Assembly: GCA_002440225.1 (NCBI GenBank)
Contig: DJSH01000052.1
Span: forward strand, 5,127-69,126
DNA: 64,000 nt
Source of the DNA: Candidatus Segatella violae
Lineage (GTDB): Bacteria; Bacteroidota; Bacteroidia; Bacteroidales; Bacteroidaceae
Direction of reading: 5' to 3'
Shown: positions 41,474 to 51,281 of the stretch, piece by piece
Layout of the letters: every line of letters starts with the position of its first letter
How positions within the stretch are numbered: the stretch's first letter is position 1
Notes under the pieces: generated by a model
Database searches by the model: none
What the model was told of the DNA's origin: nothing
What the model saw: only the letters and a program-made list of their open reading frames with translations
Made by a program: the position numbers and the translations under genes

Positions 41474-43447
41474 TTACTTAGAGAGTTCCTCCAATTGTTC
41501 CGAGAGCACCATCCACTTATCGTTCTCTTCGTCTAGGCTTTTCATCAGCTCTGTATATTCTGTAACGAGCTCCATGTTGGTGGCATTCTCAGGCTTCATC
41601 AAGAGATTGTCGATTTCCTTTTTTCGTGCCTCTAGCTTGGTAATCTTTGCCTCGCACTCCTTCACTGCCTTCTCTGCCTTACGTATTTTCTTCTGTTGTT
41701 CCTTGTGTTCTGCATAGCTCAGCTTGCCAGATGTGGCAGAAGCAAGGCTGTCGGAACTTGTACCTGTAGCGACATTCGAAGAAGCATTTGATGCAGATGC
41801 ACTCGAAACAGGTTGGTTACCTAGCGCTTGATTGATATTCTCAGCATTATGGGCTCGAAGATAGTCGTAAATGCCACCCAAATGCTCACTCACCTTGCCA
41901 CCGCCGAATTCATAAACCTTATCAACCAAGCCATCCAAGAACTCACGGTCGTGGCTAACGATAATGGCTGTTCCGTCGAAAGCCTTGATAGCTTCCTTCA
42001 AAACATCCTTCGATTGCATGTCGAGGTGGTTGGTAGGCTCATCTAGAATCAGGAGATTGACTGGTTCGAGCAAGAGCTTAATCATGGCAAGGCGGCTTCG
42101 TTCACCTCCACTCAGTACCTTGACGTATTTTTCTGATGTTTCACCGCCAAACATGAAGGCTCCTAGAAGATCGTTCACCTTCAGGCGCATCTCACCAATG
42201 GCCACGTTGTCGATGGTTTGGAAGATGGTGAGATTCTCATCGAGAAGTTGGGCTTGGTTCTGTGCGAAATAGCCTATCTGCACATTGTGACCTATCTTCA
42301 AGGTTCCCGTAAACGGAATCTCACCCATGATACATTTCACGAGCGTAGACTTACCCTCTCCGTTCTTGCCGACGAAGGCTACCTTCTCGCCACGCTTGAT
42401 GGTGAAAGTGACATGGTCGAAAACCGTATGGTCACCATAATCCTTGCGCACATCATCACAGATGATAGGATAATCGCCACTGCGCAAACATGGAGGGAAT
42501 TTAAGATGCATTTGCTTGTTGTCAACTTCGTCTACCTCGATGGGTACGATTTTCTCCAACTGCTTGATGCGGCTCTGCACCTGTACAGCCTTGGTTGGTT
42601 TATAGCGGAATCGTTCTATAAAGTCCTTGATGTCGGCGATTTCCTTCTGCTGATTCTCGTAGGAACGAAGCTGCTGCTCACGGCGTTCCTTGCGTAATTC
42701 TACATATTCATCATATTTCACCTTGTAATCTTCCACACGACCACAAGTGATTTCCAAGGTGCGGTTGGTAACATTATTGATAAAAGCACGGTCGTGGCTC
42801 ACCAATACTACCGCCTTGGCACTCTGTGCAAGGAATTGCTCCAACCACTGAATACTTTCGATGTCAAGATGGTTAGTTGGCTCATCAAGCAGCAGAACGT
42901 CAGGCTTTTGCAAAAGAATCTTGGCAAGCTCGATACGCATACGCCAACCTCCCGAGAACTCTTTGGTAGGACGTTCGAAATCGCCGCGTGTAAATCCCAG
43001 ACCTGTAAGCGTGCGTTCTATTTCCGCCTCATAGTTTTCGCCACCCATCATCATGTATCGTTCGTGCTCTTGGGTGAACTTTTCAACAAGCTGTGCATAG
43101 TCGTCGCTTTCATAGTCGGTGCGGTCGGCCATTTCCTGCTGCATCTTGTCGAGACGGGCTTTCATCTCGGTATTGTGGGCGAAAGCTTTGCGGGTTTCCT
43201 CCTTCACAGAAGTGTCATCTTGCAACTTCATCACCTGTGGCAGGTAACCAATAGTAGTCTCATTAGGAATAGCTACTACGCCCGCCGTCGGTTTCTGAAG
43301 ACCACACAGAATCTTGAGCATGGTCGACTTACCCGCACCATTCTTACCCACAAGGGCGATGCGGTCACGGTCGTTAATAACGAAACTCACGTCGTGGAAG
43401 AGCGGTTTCACGCCAAACTCCACTTTCAGTCCTTCTACTGAAATCAT
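41474..43447 (-). CDS. ABC-F family ATPase (Uup-like)
   Basis: The 657-residue protein has two ABC domains in one chain and no membrane helices. Walker A motifs are GKNGAGKSTMLK and GKNGEGKSTLVK, signatures EFSGGWRMR and LSGGERSRL, and Walker B motifs VLLLDEPTNHLD and LLILDEPTNHLD. The linker between domains (about 250-320) is basic, and the C-terminal 90 residues form a Lys/Glu-rich coiled coil, as in Uup. ABC-F proteins act on ribosomes, resolving stalls or conferring antibiotic resistance; the C-terminal coiled coil favours a housekeeping role. It follows queA on the same strand. Confidence 0.95.
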   Translation of the reverse strand: MISVEGLKVEFGVKPLFHDVSFVINDRDRIALVGKNGAGKSTMLKILCGLQKPTAGVVAIPNETTIGYLPQVMKLQDDTSVKEETRKAFAHNTEMKARLDKMQQEMADRTDYESDDYAQLVEKFTQEHERYMMMGGENYEAEIERTLTGLGFTRGDFERPTKEFSGGWRMRIELAKILLQKPDVLLLDEPTNHLDIESIQWLEQFLAQSAKAVVLVSHDRAFINNVTNRTLEITCGRVEDYKVKYDEYVELRKERREQQLRSYENQQKEIADIKDFIERFRYKPTKAVQVQSRIKQLEKIVPIEVDEVDNKQMHLKFPPCLRSGDYPIICDDVRKDYGDHTVFDHVTFTIKRGEKVAFVGKNGEGKSTLVKCIMGEIPFTGTLKIGHNVQIGYFAQNQAQLLDENLTIFQTIDNVAIGEMRLKVNDLLGAFMFGGETSEKYVKVLSGGERSRLAMIKLLLEPVNLLILDEPTNHLDMQSKDVLKEAIKAFDGTAIIVSHDREFLDGLVDKVYEFGGGKVSEHLGGIYDYLRAHNAENINQALGNQPVSSASASNASSNVATGTSSDSLASATSGKLSYAEHKEQQKKIRKAEKAVKECEAKITKLEARKKEIDNLLMKPENATNMELVTEYTELMKSLDEENDKWMVLSEQLEELSK

Positions 43448-43532
43448 TTATCTTATTAATTTTTTATATTAATTCTTGACATAAATATTTTGTGCCAAAT
43501 TCATATTCTATCCGTTTTCTCGTTATCTCTTA

Positions 43533-44810
43533 TCAAGGTATTAACAAGGAAGAATCTCCATAGCTGAGGAATCGGAAGTCATTTGACAAAGCATAATCAT
43601 ATACCTTTCTCCAATCGCCATGCAAAAATGCACTCACAAGGAGCAACAAGGTGCTTTGTGGCTGATGGAAATTGGTAACGAGCATCTTCACAATCTTGTA
43701 AACATAGCCAGGAGCAATGATGATTTGCGTACTGGTGTGGAGAGCTTCCAATCCGTTACGATCCAGATAGTCGATGATAGCTTGGATGGCCTGCATCGGC
43801 GTAATTCCATCCGCCAAGTTTCCATCCTCTGAAAGCTCGTATGGATCCCATTGGTTCACGTGCAAGTCTTCTTCGCTAGCCTCTGGATGCTTCAGCAGGT
43901 GAACTCCCATGTAATAAAGGCTCTCGATGGTACGCACACTGGTGGTTCCTACAGCGATGACCTTGCACTCGTGCTTGATGAGCTTTTCCAAACTACGACG
44001 GTGCACCACAATATATTCCGTATGCATCTGGTGTCCTTCAATCTCTAGACTCTTCACGGGCTTAAAAGTTCCTGCTCCCACATGGAGGGTCACTTCCTCG
44101 CGATCGATTCCATGAGCATCGAGGTCTTTCAACACGGCATCAGTAAAGTGCAGTCCGGCTGTCGGAGCAGCCACACTTCCTTTTATCTTGGAATATACCG
44201 TTTGATAGGTGGTCTTATCGCTTTCCTCAGTCTTACGATTCAAGTAAGGAGGGATTGGCAGCTCACCCACGGTTTCCAAGATTTCTGCGAAGGAGACTTT
44301 GTCGTTGTCCCAATCGAAATCCACCCAATAATTGGTGCCACCACCTTTGGCTATCATTTCCTGGCCTTCGGCAGAAAGAGCTTCCCCCCTGCGCATCGTG
44401 GCAGAGAGCGTGAGTTTATGTCCATTAATCTCGAAGTCACGCTTCAAGCTTCCCTCTTTCCATTTCTTCAGGTTTCCAATCATGCAGAGCCAAGAACAGT
44501 GCCCCGTAGTCTGGAACATCAACTCGTAGTCTGTTGGTTCCGAAGGCTCCATCAAGAAAACCTCAATAAGCGCCCCTGTCTCCTTACGGAAATGCAGACG
44601 CGCTTGAATAACCTTGGTATTGTTGAAAATCATCAACGCCCCCTGAGGCAAATATTTTGGAAGGTGATAGAACACATCGTCGCTCACCTCGCCATGATTA
44701 TAAACCAACAACTTGCTGTGGTCTCTTTGGGCTATAGGGAACTTGGCGATGCGCTCATCGGGAAGTTCGTAATTATAATCACTAATCTTTATATGTTTTG
44801 TATCCATCAT
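43533..44810 (-). CDS. queA: S-adenosylmethionine:tRNA ribosyltransferase-isomerase QueA
   Basis: QueA transfers and rearranges the ribosyl part of SAM to make epoxyqueuosine in tRNA. The 425 residues contain the family motifs YELPDERIAKFP, LMIFNNTKVIQARL, AAPTAGLHFTD, VTLHVGAGTFKPV and VGTTSVRTIES. At 425 residues it is longer than the usual 340-360. It also has inserts (for example around EASEEDLHVNQWDPYELSED), as often in Bacteroidota. Upstream is the PAP2 gene with a gap of 46 bases. Confidence 0.96.
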   Translation of the reverse strand: MMDTKHIKISDYNYELPDERIAKFPIAQRDHSKLLVYNHGEVSDDVFYHLPKYLPQGALMIFNNTKVIQARLHFRKETGALIEVFLMEPSEPTDYELMFQTTGHCSWLCMIGNLKKWKEGSLKRDFEINGHKLTLSATMRRGEALSAEGQEMIAKGGGTNYWVDFDWDNDKVSFAEILETVGELPIPPYLNRKTEESDKTTYQTVYSKIKGSVAAPTAGLHFTDAVLKDLDAHGIDREEVTLHVGAGTFKPVKSLEIEGHQMHTEYIVVHRRSLEKLIKHECKVIAVGTTSVRTIESLYYMGVHLLKHPEASEEDLHVNQWDPYELSEDGNLADGITPMQAIQAIIDYLDRNGLEALHTSTQIIIAPGYVYKIVKMLVTNFHQPQSTLLLLVSAFLHGDWRKVYDYALSNDFRFLSYGDSSLLIP

Positions 44811-44856
44811 ATATAATGTAATTGTTTCCTTATTATTGATCCATGTAGATGGGATG

Positions 44857-45561
44857 CTAGATGCTGACTGCCATCACCGTTGCCCTTATCACCACATAGA
44901 TGAGAATGAACATCATAACCGTCATTATCTTGTCGACATCGTCGTAATCGTAACCTGTACTCGTATATTGATTTGAAATATACTTGATGTTAGGCGACAT
45001 GCGACGATACATCTTATAATAGGCAAAATAAACTATCAGCCCGATGACAAGCCCGATGCCCAATCCACATAGTATATCCAAAGGATAGTGAACACCAAGA
45101 TAAAGACGAGTCCAACAGTTGACCAACGACCATAAAATCAAGGTCCAACTCAACACCTTGCTACGAACGAGCAAAGAACAGAATACAGCTATAGAAAGCG
45201 TATTGGCTGCATGCGCCGAACAAAAGCTGTAACTCTTGAGACGCATTCCATCTACAACCTGTACCGTGTATTTGAGCAGAGGATCGCTGGATGGACGCCA
45301 TCTTTCTGCCAAAGGCTTGATGAGTCCATCCACAATGCCATCCGACAAGAGAACACAGAGCACAGCACCACCCACAGCTAAAGCTATCTGCCCCATCATC
45401 TCATTATTGCGTATCACGATGACGATCAATGCCAGATAGAGGGGAATCCACGTAAAGCCCGAGGTGAGCACCATGGCGGCTTGGTCGAGCCAAACATTAT
45501 TACTCCCATTGAAAGCATGCAGTATTTGCATGTCTAAGTCTTGTATTGCACTAAAATCCAT
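44857..45561 (-). CDS. PAP2-family membrane phosphatase
   Basis: The protein has 234 residues from MDFSAIQDLDMQ. The frame is open 12 codons further, but that would overlap the previous gene, so the start two bases after its stop is chosen. The tripartite phosphatase signature is visible: KPLAERWRPS, CSAHAANTLS and TRLYLGVHYPLD, the last with the catalytic His. About five to six membrane helices surround them. Such enzymes dephosphorylate lipid phosphates such as undecaprenyl pyrophosphate or phosphatidic acid. It is the last gene of the bat operon. Confidence 0.9.
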   Translation of the reverse strand: MDFSAIQDLDMQILHAFNGSNNVWLDQAAMVLTSGFTWIPLYLALIVIVIRNNEMMGQIALAVGGAVLCVLLSDGIVDGLIKPLAERWRPSSDPLLKYTVQVVDGMRLKSYSFCSAHAANTLSIAVFCSLLVRSKVLSWTLILWSLVNCWTRLYLGVHYPLDILCGLGIGLVIGLIVYFAYYKMYRRMSPNIKYISNQYTSTGYDYDDVDKIMTVMMFILIYVVIRATVMAVSI

Positions 45562-45563
45562 CT

Positions 45564-48167
45564 TTAAATCTCCTCTAAATGCTTCGTCTCTATCCAACCT
45601 TCTCTTCCATCACCTACCTTGATGCCCCTCCAGCCTTTCATTGCTTTGTCTGTAATATCCACACGAGTTCCTTCGTGAAGAACAAACTGGTCGGCACTAG
45701 ACTTGGCAGGTGTCTTTTTCACATTCACCGAAGGGGTGATGATGATGGCACCGGTACGATTGACAAGCGCCTGTTTCTGCTGATAAGCAAAGAGATTGCT
45801 CAGCAAGAAGACTACAAAGAAGACGATTCCTCCAAAGAAACCAATCTTGCGCAACATTAAGTGGGGACCAAAGAGATAAAGCAACACCAAAACTAGCGCC
45901 AAGATGATGGCGATGATGCCTGCCTTTGCCCAGTTGTCAACGCTGGTGAAATTGACCAATGACTTATACCAGGTTACAAAGAACATCTCGCTTTCCGGCG
46001 TAATCTTATCTATCGTCTTGCTGCGGGCGAACTGAAGGTTGAAATTGATGTCCTCGTCACCTGGCGACAACAGATGGGCGCGCTCATAATTGAGCACAGC
46101 CTTTGTAATGTTATCTGTGCGATAATAAGCATTGCCGAGATTGTAATAAACGTCGGCAGAAACACCGCTACTCTTCAAGATGTCCTCATAATCGCGGATA
46201 GCCTGTTGATAATTGCCCTTCTGATATTCTGTGTCGGCATTATTCTTTGTGACCGCACGAGCAGTAGAGGCGAAGCCTAACATCGCCACCACAATCATCA
46301 GAAAGGAATAGCCCGCACGGTTTCTCTTTCGATTCTTGCGAACCAGATTGATTGCATTTTCTATCTCCATAATTCCAGTCATAGCACAGTCGAATGTACG
46401 AGTCATGTTTCCGGCAGGGTCGCCTGGCGCATAACGCTCGAACTCACACTCATCAAGGGCTGTGGTAAACTTCTCGATGGTGTTTTCATCCACATTGTGC
46501 TCTGTGAGCTTTTCCTGTATATTCTCTCGCGTAAGCTTCTCCGCAGGCATGTTCAACTTATAACTTACGTAGCCCCACAAAGCACGCAACACCTCGTCGT
46601 AGAACTCACCTTGCTTGCCCTTGAGCATCAGCAAGTGGGCTTTCTTCAGGCGTTTTGTCGCTATCTTGTTAGCCTTGTTGGAACGTACCTTCACAATATC
46701 GGCGTTTTCGAGCGCACGACGACGGAAGATGATGAGCAAGGCAAAGAAAGCAAGCAGAGGAACCAACAAACTGGTCCAATAGCCAAAGCTTCCATAGAAC
46801 ATGTCATCGATGTCATGGAGTTTCGTCTTGCCCAATTTGAGCGAATGAATGTCCTTGTCGTTATTGCTAAAATCGCGTGTGTCGTTGCTAGAACTACTAT
46901 CTCCCTTGTCCACTATGAGCGTGAATGGTTGGGTCTTGATGGTCTTGTAAGCATTGACAGAAGTATCATAATAAGTAAACTCGACGGCAGGGATTGTATA
47001 TTTACCCTGATTGCGAGGAACGGCGAGGAAGTCGTAAATCATGTTGCCCTCCACTCCATTCGAGGTAAGGCGAGTCTTATCAGTTACCTTGGCATCGTAC
47101 TTGTCGAAATCCTTCGGATAATTGACGATTGGCTGTTTCAGAAGTTTCAAGTTTCCGATTCCACCCACCACCACACGGATGGTGATTGGTTCTCCAGCCT
47201 TCACCTCCTTCTTGTCGAGCGAAGCAGAGATATTAAACTTACCTACACCTCCCGAGAAATTGGCAGGACGCTGTGGCAGGGGGTCTACCTGGATATTTAC
47301 ACCAGGAGCCTTGATGTCCTTGTGCACCTCTACATAACCAGAACCACCATTGAAGAAAGCTTCCATTGGGTCGACGTTTCGATTCTGCTGAACGACAATG
47401 CCCTTGAACGTGATGGAAGGAATGCTCAGGCTTCCCGTCATCTGTGGATACATTACATACTGACTCCACGTAACGCATTTGTAAGGTCTGCCGTTCACCA
47501 TCTCGGTATGGAATGTTTTCTGTTGAGGCAGCTGCACCTCTTGGGTATGGAAACCTTTCAAGTCTGGCATCTTACCTTCCAGCTGGGTAAGTTCCACCTG
47601 CGTGTAAACTTTGTAAGTCAAGAGGATAGGTTCCTGCTCATGTACTCTCTTCTTGTTGGCAGAAACCTTGATAAAGAGATCGCTGCCTGATATTTGTGTA
47701 CCAGCCGCACGCATACGAGGCTCGTCGTAAGCATCTTGTTGTCCATGCATGTTTGGTGCCCCGGCATTACGTGCAGCGTGGCCAGAGACCGTAATCTTAA
47801 GAGCGCGGGAAGAAAGTTTTCTACCATTCACCAAGGCATGTGAGGCACCAATGCCAAAGGTTCCGTTCTTAGCTGCATAGAGCGTATAGGTAATGGTGAC
47901 GGATGAAGAAGACGAGGTGTGGCCGTTAATCATCTGATAGCTCGACTGCGACGAGGTGTAAGGTCCAGCGATAACCTCCAAACCTTCACCCACTCCGCCC
48001 ATACGAAACTCTTCCACATCACGCGTATTAATGGTATAAGCCACACGGAAGTTCTCTCCCGCAGCCACGTGTGTTGGTGCCGACACACTTATTTGCTGAG
48101 CTTCCACCCTTAGATTGAAGCCCAGTAGCATCGCTACGACTATAATATACCAACCTATATGTTTCAT
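45564..48167 (-). CDS. BatD-BatE fusion protein (aerotolerance operon)
   Basis: The protein has 867 residues. The first part (1 to about 600) has a signal peptide, Ig-like BatD domains (AFYFGGSGYVEVHKDIK-type strands) and a membrane helix near 460 (SLLVPLLAFFALLIIF). After a basic segment (RKNRKRNRAGY, about 610) a second hydrophobic signal-like stretch appears (FLMIVVAMLGFASTARA). TPR repeats (ADVYYNLGNAYYRTDNITKAVLNYERA), two membrane helices and an SH3-like C-terminus (RVDITDKAMKGWRGIKVGD) follow, as in BatE. BatD and BatE are separate genes in many relatives. The operon supports resistance to oxidative or envelope stress, and the mechanism is not clear. Confidence 0.85.
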   Translation of the reverse strand: MKHIGWYIIVVAMLLGFNLRVEAQQISVSAPTHVAAGENFRVAYTINTRDVEEFRMGGVGEGLEVIAGPYTSSQSSYQMINGHTSSSSSVTITYTLYAAKNGTFGIGASHALVNGRKLSSRALKITVSGHAARNAGAPNMHGQQDAYDEPRMRAAGTQISGSDLFIKVSANKKRVHEQEPILLTYKVYTQVELTQLEGKMPDLKGFHTQEVQLPQQKTFHTEMVNGRPYKCVTWSQYVMYPQMTGSLSIPSITFKGIVVQQNRNVDPMEAFFNGGSGYVEVHKDIKAPGVNIQVDPLPQRPANFSGGVGKFNISASLDKKEVKAGEPITIRVVVGGIGNLKLLKQPIVNYPKDFDKYDAKVTDKTRLTSNGVEGNMIYDFLAVPRNQGKYTIPAVEFTYYDTSVNAYKTIKTQPFTLIVDKGDSSSSNDTRDFSNNDKDIHSLKLGKTKLHDIDDMFYGSFGYWTSLLVPLLAFFALLIIFRRRALENADIVKVRSNKANKIATKRLKKAHLLMLKGKQGEFYDEVLRALWGYVSYKLNMPAEKLTRENIQEKLTEHNVDENTIEKFTTALDECEFERYAPGDPAGNMTRTFDCAMTGIMEIENAINLVRKNRKRNRAGYSFLMIVVAMLGFASTARAVTKNNADTEYQKGNYQQAIRDYEDILKSSGVSADVYYNLGNAYYRTDNITKAVLNYERAHLLSPGDEDINFNLQFARSKTIDKITPESEMFFVTWYKSLVNFTSVDNWAKAGIIAIILALVLVLLYLFGPHLMLRKIGFFGGIVFFVVFLLSNLFAYQQKQALVNRTGAIIITPSVNVKKTPAKSSADQFVLHEGTRVDITDKAMKGWRGIKVGDGREGWIETKHLEEI

Positions 48168-48219
48168 GTTTATTATATTTGCTTTAATTAAATTCTATAT
48201 TTTTCTATCATACAGTCCA

Positions 48220-48951
48220 TTACCAGTTCTTCTCATATTGCTTTCTGCGTGGTTGGCTCATGGCCTTCTGCAGTTTGCGCTTGGTAGCTTGTTCTTGCTG
48301 CACAGCGGCATTTAAGAGTTGCTCAGCATTGTCTCGACTCATCTTGTCTTGATTGTTTTGCTGATTCTGGTTTTGGTTGTTTTTGTTTTTATCTTTATCT
48401 TGATTATTCTTATTGTCTTTATTCTTATCTTTGTTTTGCTTGTCCTTGTCTTTGTTCTTATCCTTGTTCTTGTTGTTTTTGTTCTTATTCTGCTGGTTTT
48501 TGTTCTGATGGTTCTTCAGCAGTTTCTTGCAGAGGGCAAGATTGTAGCGCGTCTCATTGTCTGTAGGATTGCAGCGCAAGGCGTTTTTATAGCAGTCTAT
48601 CGCCTGGGCGTACTCACGATGGTTTTGCATGATGACTCCCATGTTGTGGTAACTCTTGGCCCGACGGAGCTTGTTGGGCTCCAACTGTGCGGAATTAGCA
48701 AACTGCTGCATGGCTACGGAATCCTTCTGCTGCATCATCAAGGCGCAGCCTAGGTTGTAGACCGCCTGCGGATTCTTGCCATTTTTAGAGATAGCCTTTC
48801 GATATTGGGTTTCTGCGGCCGCCCACTTGCGAGAGCGGTAAGCTCGGTTACCCTCACGAATAAATGCACGATCGTTCTGGGCACTCACCTCAGCGAAGCC
48901 TGTCACCCAGAGAAGGGCAAATACCAAAATATATCTTAAATATCTCTTCAT
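48220..48951 (-). CDS. BatC-like TPR protein with low-complexity Lys/Asn/Gln tail
   Basis: The protein has 243 residues. A signal peptide (ALLWVTGFAEVSAQ) precedes three TPR repeats (about 30-145, AVYNLGCALMMQQ, YHNMGVIMQNHREYAQAIDCYKNAL). Residues 147-203 are almost only Lys, Asn, Gln and Asp (KNKDKNKDKDKQNKDKNKDN). The C-terminus is basic (KRKLQKAMSQPRRKQYEKNW). BatC is a periplasmic TPR partner of the Bat VWA proteins. It lies between batB and batD-E in the usual order. Confidence 0.88.
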   Translation of the reverse strand: MKRYLRYILVFALLWVTGFAEVSAQNDRAFIREGNRAYRSRKWAAAETQYRKAISKNGKNPQAVYNLGCALMMQQKDSVAMQQFANSAQLEPNKLRRAKSYHNMGVIMQNHREYAQAIDCYKNALRCNPTDNETRYNLALCKKLLKNHQNKNQQNKNKNNKNKDKNKDKDKQNKDKNKDNKNNQDKDKNKNNQNQNQQNNQDKMSRDNAEQLLNAAVQQEQATKRKLQKAMSQPRRKQYEKNW

Positions 48952-48979
48952 TTTCTTTTCTTTGTTTACCTTACTAAGC

Positions 48980-49055
48980 CTTCAAGAATTTTCATGAGTC
49001 TTCAAGAACTTCATGAGTTTTAAGAATCTTCATTTGTCTTCAAGCATCAAGATTA
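48980..49055. repeat. Four-unit 19-20-base repeat at the batB stop
   Basis: Units at about 48980, 49000, 49019 and 49038 share CTTCAAGAA...TTCATGAG-type sequence. The last, most diverged unit includes the batB stop codon. The array fills most of the batB-batC gap. Confidence 0.8.
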
Positions 49056-50090
49056 GACAGACTTCTTGACATCTTTCTTGAAGAATTTCACGTTTCTGAG
49101 CAATGGGTTCTTGATTTCTAACACGCAAATCTCGATGATGAGAAGCACGATGACCAGAATGCCCAAAGCCTGGAATTGTTCATCATAAGCACTATAGACG
49201 ACGCTCGTTACGTCACCTTTCTGCAACTTTGAAATATCATCGTTCAGGGCTTTCTCAGCATCACTCGTATTGTCTACGTGAATGTATTCTCCCTTGCCAG
49301 CCTGAGCCAATTGCTTACACATCTGCTCGTTGAGGGCAGTCATGACGGTGTTGCCAGCGTTATCTTTCAGATAGGAGCCGTCCCCCATAGGGATAGGCGC
49401 GCCCTTGGTGGTTCCGATGCCCAGAATGAAGACATTGATGCCTTTTTTATTGGCTGCCGCGGCAGCTTCGAGTGCTCCATCCTCATGGTTCTCGCCATCG
49501 GTGATTACGATGATGGCACGCCCCACGTTTTCTTGCTGAGTGAAACTCTTGCTCGCCAGCGAGATGGCTTGCCCGATGTTGGTTCCCTGTGTCTGTATGA
49601 GTCCTGGGGTAATATTGCCCAAGAACATCTTGGCAGATACATAATCGGTCGTTATTGGCAGCTGCACGAAAGCGTCGCCGGCAAAGACGATGAGACCTAT
49701 CTTGTCATTGTTGAAATTGTCTACCAGATTTTCTATCAGCATCTTGCTCTTGTCTAGGCGCGACGGAGCCACGTCCTCACAAAGCATGGAGTTGGAAATA
49801 TCCAAGCAGATGATGGTCTCTATGCCATGGCGCTTGTCGTGGCTTATCTTGCTACCCATCTGTGGACGAGCCACCATCACGATGAGAAGCGCCAAGGCTG
49901 CGAGCATCAGCACAAATTTCACCGTAGGGCGATATTTTGAGATGTTGGGCATCAACTGCTTGAGCAACTCTGGGTCGCCCAATTTCTTCAGCTTAGCCTT
50001 TCTTCTCCTCCAGCCTATGAAGCGAACCAGCACGAGCACTGGAATCAGCCACAAAAGCCAAAGGAACATTGGATCTTCAAATCTTAGCAT
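49053..50090 (-). CDS. batB: BatB-like VWA-domain membrane protein
   Basis: The 345-residue protein has an N-terminal pair of membrane helices (FLWLLWLIPVLVLVRFIGW, FVLMLAALALLIVMVA). A VWA domain follows with the MIDAS motif CLDISNSMLCED and later VITDGENHEDGA. A C-terminal helix comes next (ILVIVLLIIEICVL). VWA domains bind partners through a metal ion. In the Bat operon BatA and BatB are paired VWA proteins in the inner membrane. The order here is batA then batB, with about 140 bases between. Confidence 0.92.
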   Translation of the reverse strand: MLRFEDPMFLWLLWLIPVLVLVRFIGWRRRKAKLKKLGDPELLKQLMPNISKYRPTVKFVLMLAALALLIVMVARPQMGSKISHDKRHGIETIICLDISNSMLCEDVAPSRLDKSKMLIENLVDNFNNDKIGLIVFAGDAFVQLPITTDYVSAKMFLGNITPGLIQTQGTNIGQAISLASKSFTQQENVGRAIIVITDGENHEDGALEAAAAANKKGINVFILGIGTTKGAPIPMGDGSYLKDNAGNTVMTALNEQMCKQLAQAGKGEYIHVDNTSDAEKALNDDISKLQKGDVTSVVYSAYDEQFQALGILVIVLLIIEICVLEIKNPLLRNVKFFKKDVKKSV

Positions 50091-50184
50091 TTTCTCTTAT
50101 CTATTAAATGCAGGGAAGCTCCCCCACTTATGTCTGTAGGAATGGTCCCCACTTATTTATCTCTATAAAGACTTATTTACTCTA

Positions 50185-50245
50185 CTATCTAGGAATGCGA
50201 CCTTTCTATCAAGGAATACAACCTTCCTATCAAGGAATGCGGCGG
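50185..50245. repeat. Three-unit 21-base repeat at the batA stop
   Basis: CTATC(T/A)AGGAAT(G/A)C units begin at 50185, 50206 and 50227. The third unit contains the batA stop and last codons, so the array looks like outward duplications of the gene end. Confidence 0.85.
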
Positions 50246-51228
50246 AACCATGTGAGTCGCAACAATATCTCCACGAGCAGTACCAGGATGGCGGCGAGCG
50301 CAAATGGTTGGTAAGCCTCATATCTCTTGGCGAAGTGGGACACGTTGAACTTGGTCTTTTCCAGTTTGTCGATGTCCTTGTATATTTTCTTCAACTCGGC
50401 ATTGTTGGTGGCACGATAGAAGTTTCCGTCGGTGGTCTGGGCGATGTCGCGAAGCGTCTGAGTGTCTATCTCCACAGGGATGTTGACGTATTGCACGCCA
50501 CCAGCCACAGGCATTGGATAAGGAGCAACCTTGTTGGTTCCTACGCCGATGGTGTAAACTCTGATGCCGAAGCTCTTGGCTATCTCAGCGGCAGTCATTG
50601 GCGAGATGTCGCCCATGTTGTTGCTACCGTCGGTCAGGAGGATGACCACCTTCGACTTTGCCTTGGAATCTTTCAGTCGGCTTACGGCGTTGGCCAATCC
50701 CATGCCCACTGCCGTGCCATCGTCGATGAGTCCACGGGCGGCAATATCTGTGCGAGTATCTTGCAACAAGCGCAAGAGGCTGGCATGGTCGGTTGTCATC
50801 GGGCACTGCGTGAAAGCCTCGCCTGCAAAGATGGTCAAGCCGATATTATCGTTGGGTCTTCCGGAGATAAACTCGGTGGCCACGTCCTTGGCAGCCGCTA
50901 TGCGGTTTGGCTTCAAGTCTTCTGCTAGCATGGAGGTAGAAACATCCATGGCGAGCATGATGTCGATGCCTTCCACCGTTTTGTTGTCCCATGAAGTGTG
51001 GGTTTGCGGACGAGCCATGGCGCACACGGTGAGCACGTAGCAGATGCATCTCAGCACCATCGGCAGATGGATGAGGCGCACACGCTTGCTCTTGGGCGCA
51101 AAGCGATAAGTTTGCAGATCGCTCAAGCGCATCGTTGGCTCGTTCTTTCTCCTGTAGAGGAAATACCATAGTATATAAGGTATCAGCAACAGGAGCAACA
51201 GGAAATATCCTTTACTTGCAAATTCCAT
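50230..51228 (-). CDS. batA: BatA-like VWA-domain membrane protein
   Basis: The 332-residue protein has the same layout as BatB: N-terminal helices (YFLLLLLLIPYILWYFLY), a VWA domain with LAMDVSTSMLAEDL and ILLTDGSNNMGD, and a C-terminal helix (PFALAAILVLLVEILLRL). It lies directly upstream of batB. The sequence FAGEAFTQCPMTTDHASLL is shared in form with BatB (FAGDAFVQLPITTDYVSA), supporting an ancestral duplication. The last coding bases are part of a 21-base repeat. Confidence 0.92.
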   Translation of the reverse strand: MEFASKGYFLLLLLLIPYILWYFLYRRKNEPTMRLSDLQTYRFAPKSKRVRLIHLPMVLRCICYVLTVCAMARPQTHTSWDNKTVEGIDIMLAMDVSTSMLAEDLKPNRIAAAKDVATEFISGRPNDNIGLTIFAGEAFTQCPMTTDHASLLRLLQDTRTDIAARGLIDDGTAVGMGLANAVSRLKDSKAKSKVVILLTDGSNNMGDISPMTAAEIAKSFGIRVYTIGVGTNKVAPYPMPVAGGVQYVNIPVEIDTQTLRDIAQTTDGNFYRATNNAELKKIYKDIDKLEKTKFNVSHFAKRYEAYQPFALAAILVLLVEILLRLTWFRRIP

Positions 51229-51281
51229 TTCTTTTTCTTAATTTACTTAGTGGAGCCGTTGATGGCGGCATTCTTTTTCTT

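Noticed and set aside
45562..45597. 12 extra N-terminal codons of the PAP2 gene
   Set aside because: They would overlap the BatD-BatE gene and are charged and unlike the family start.
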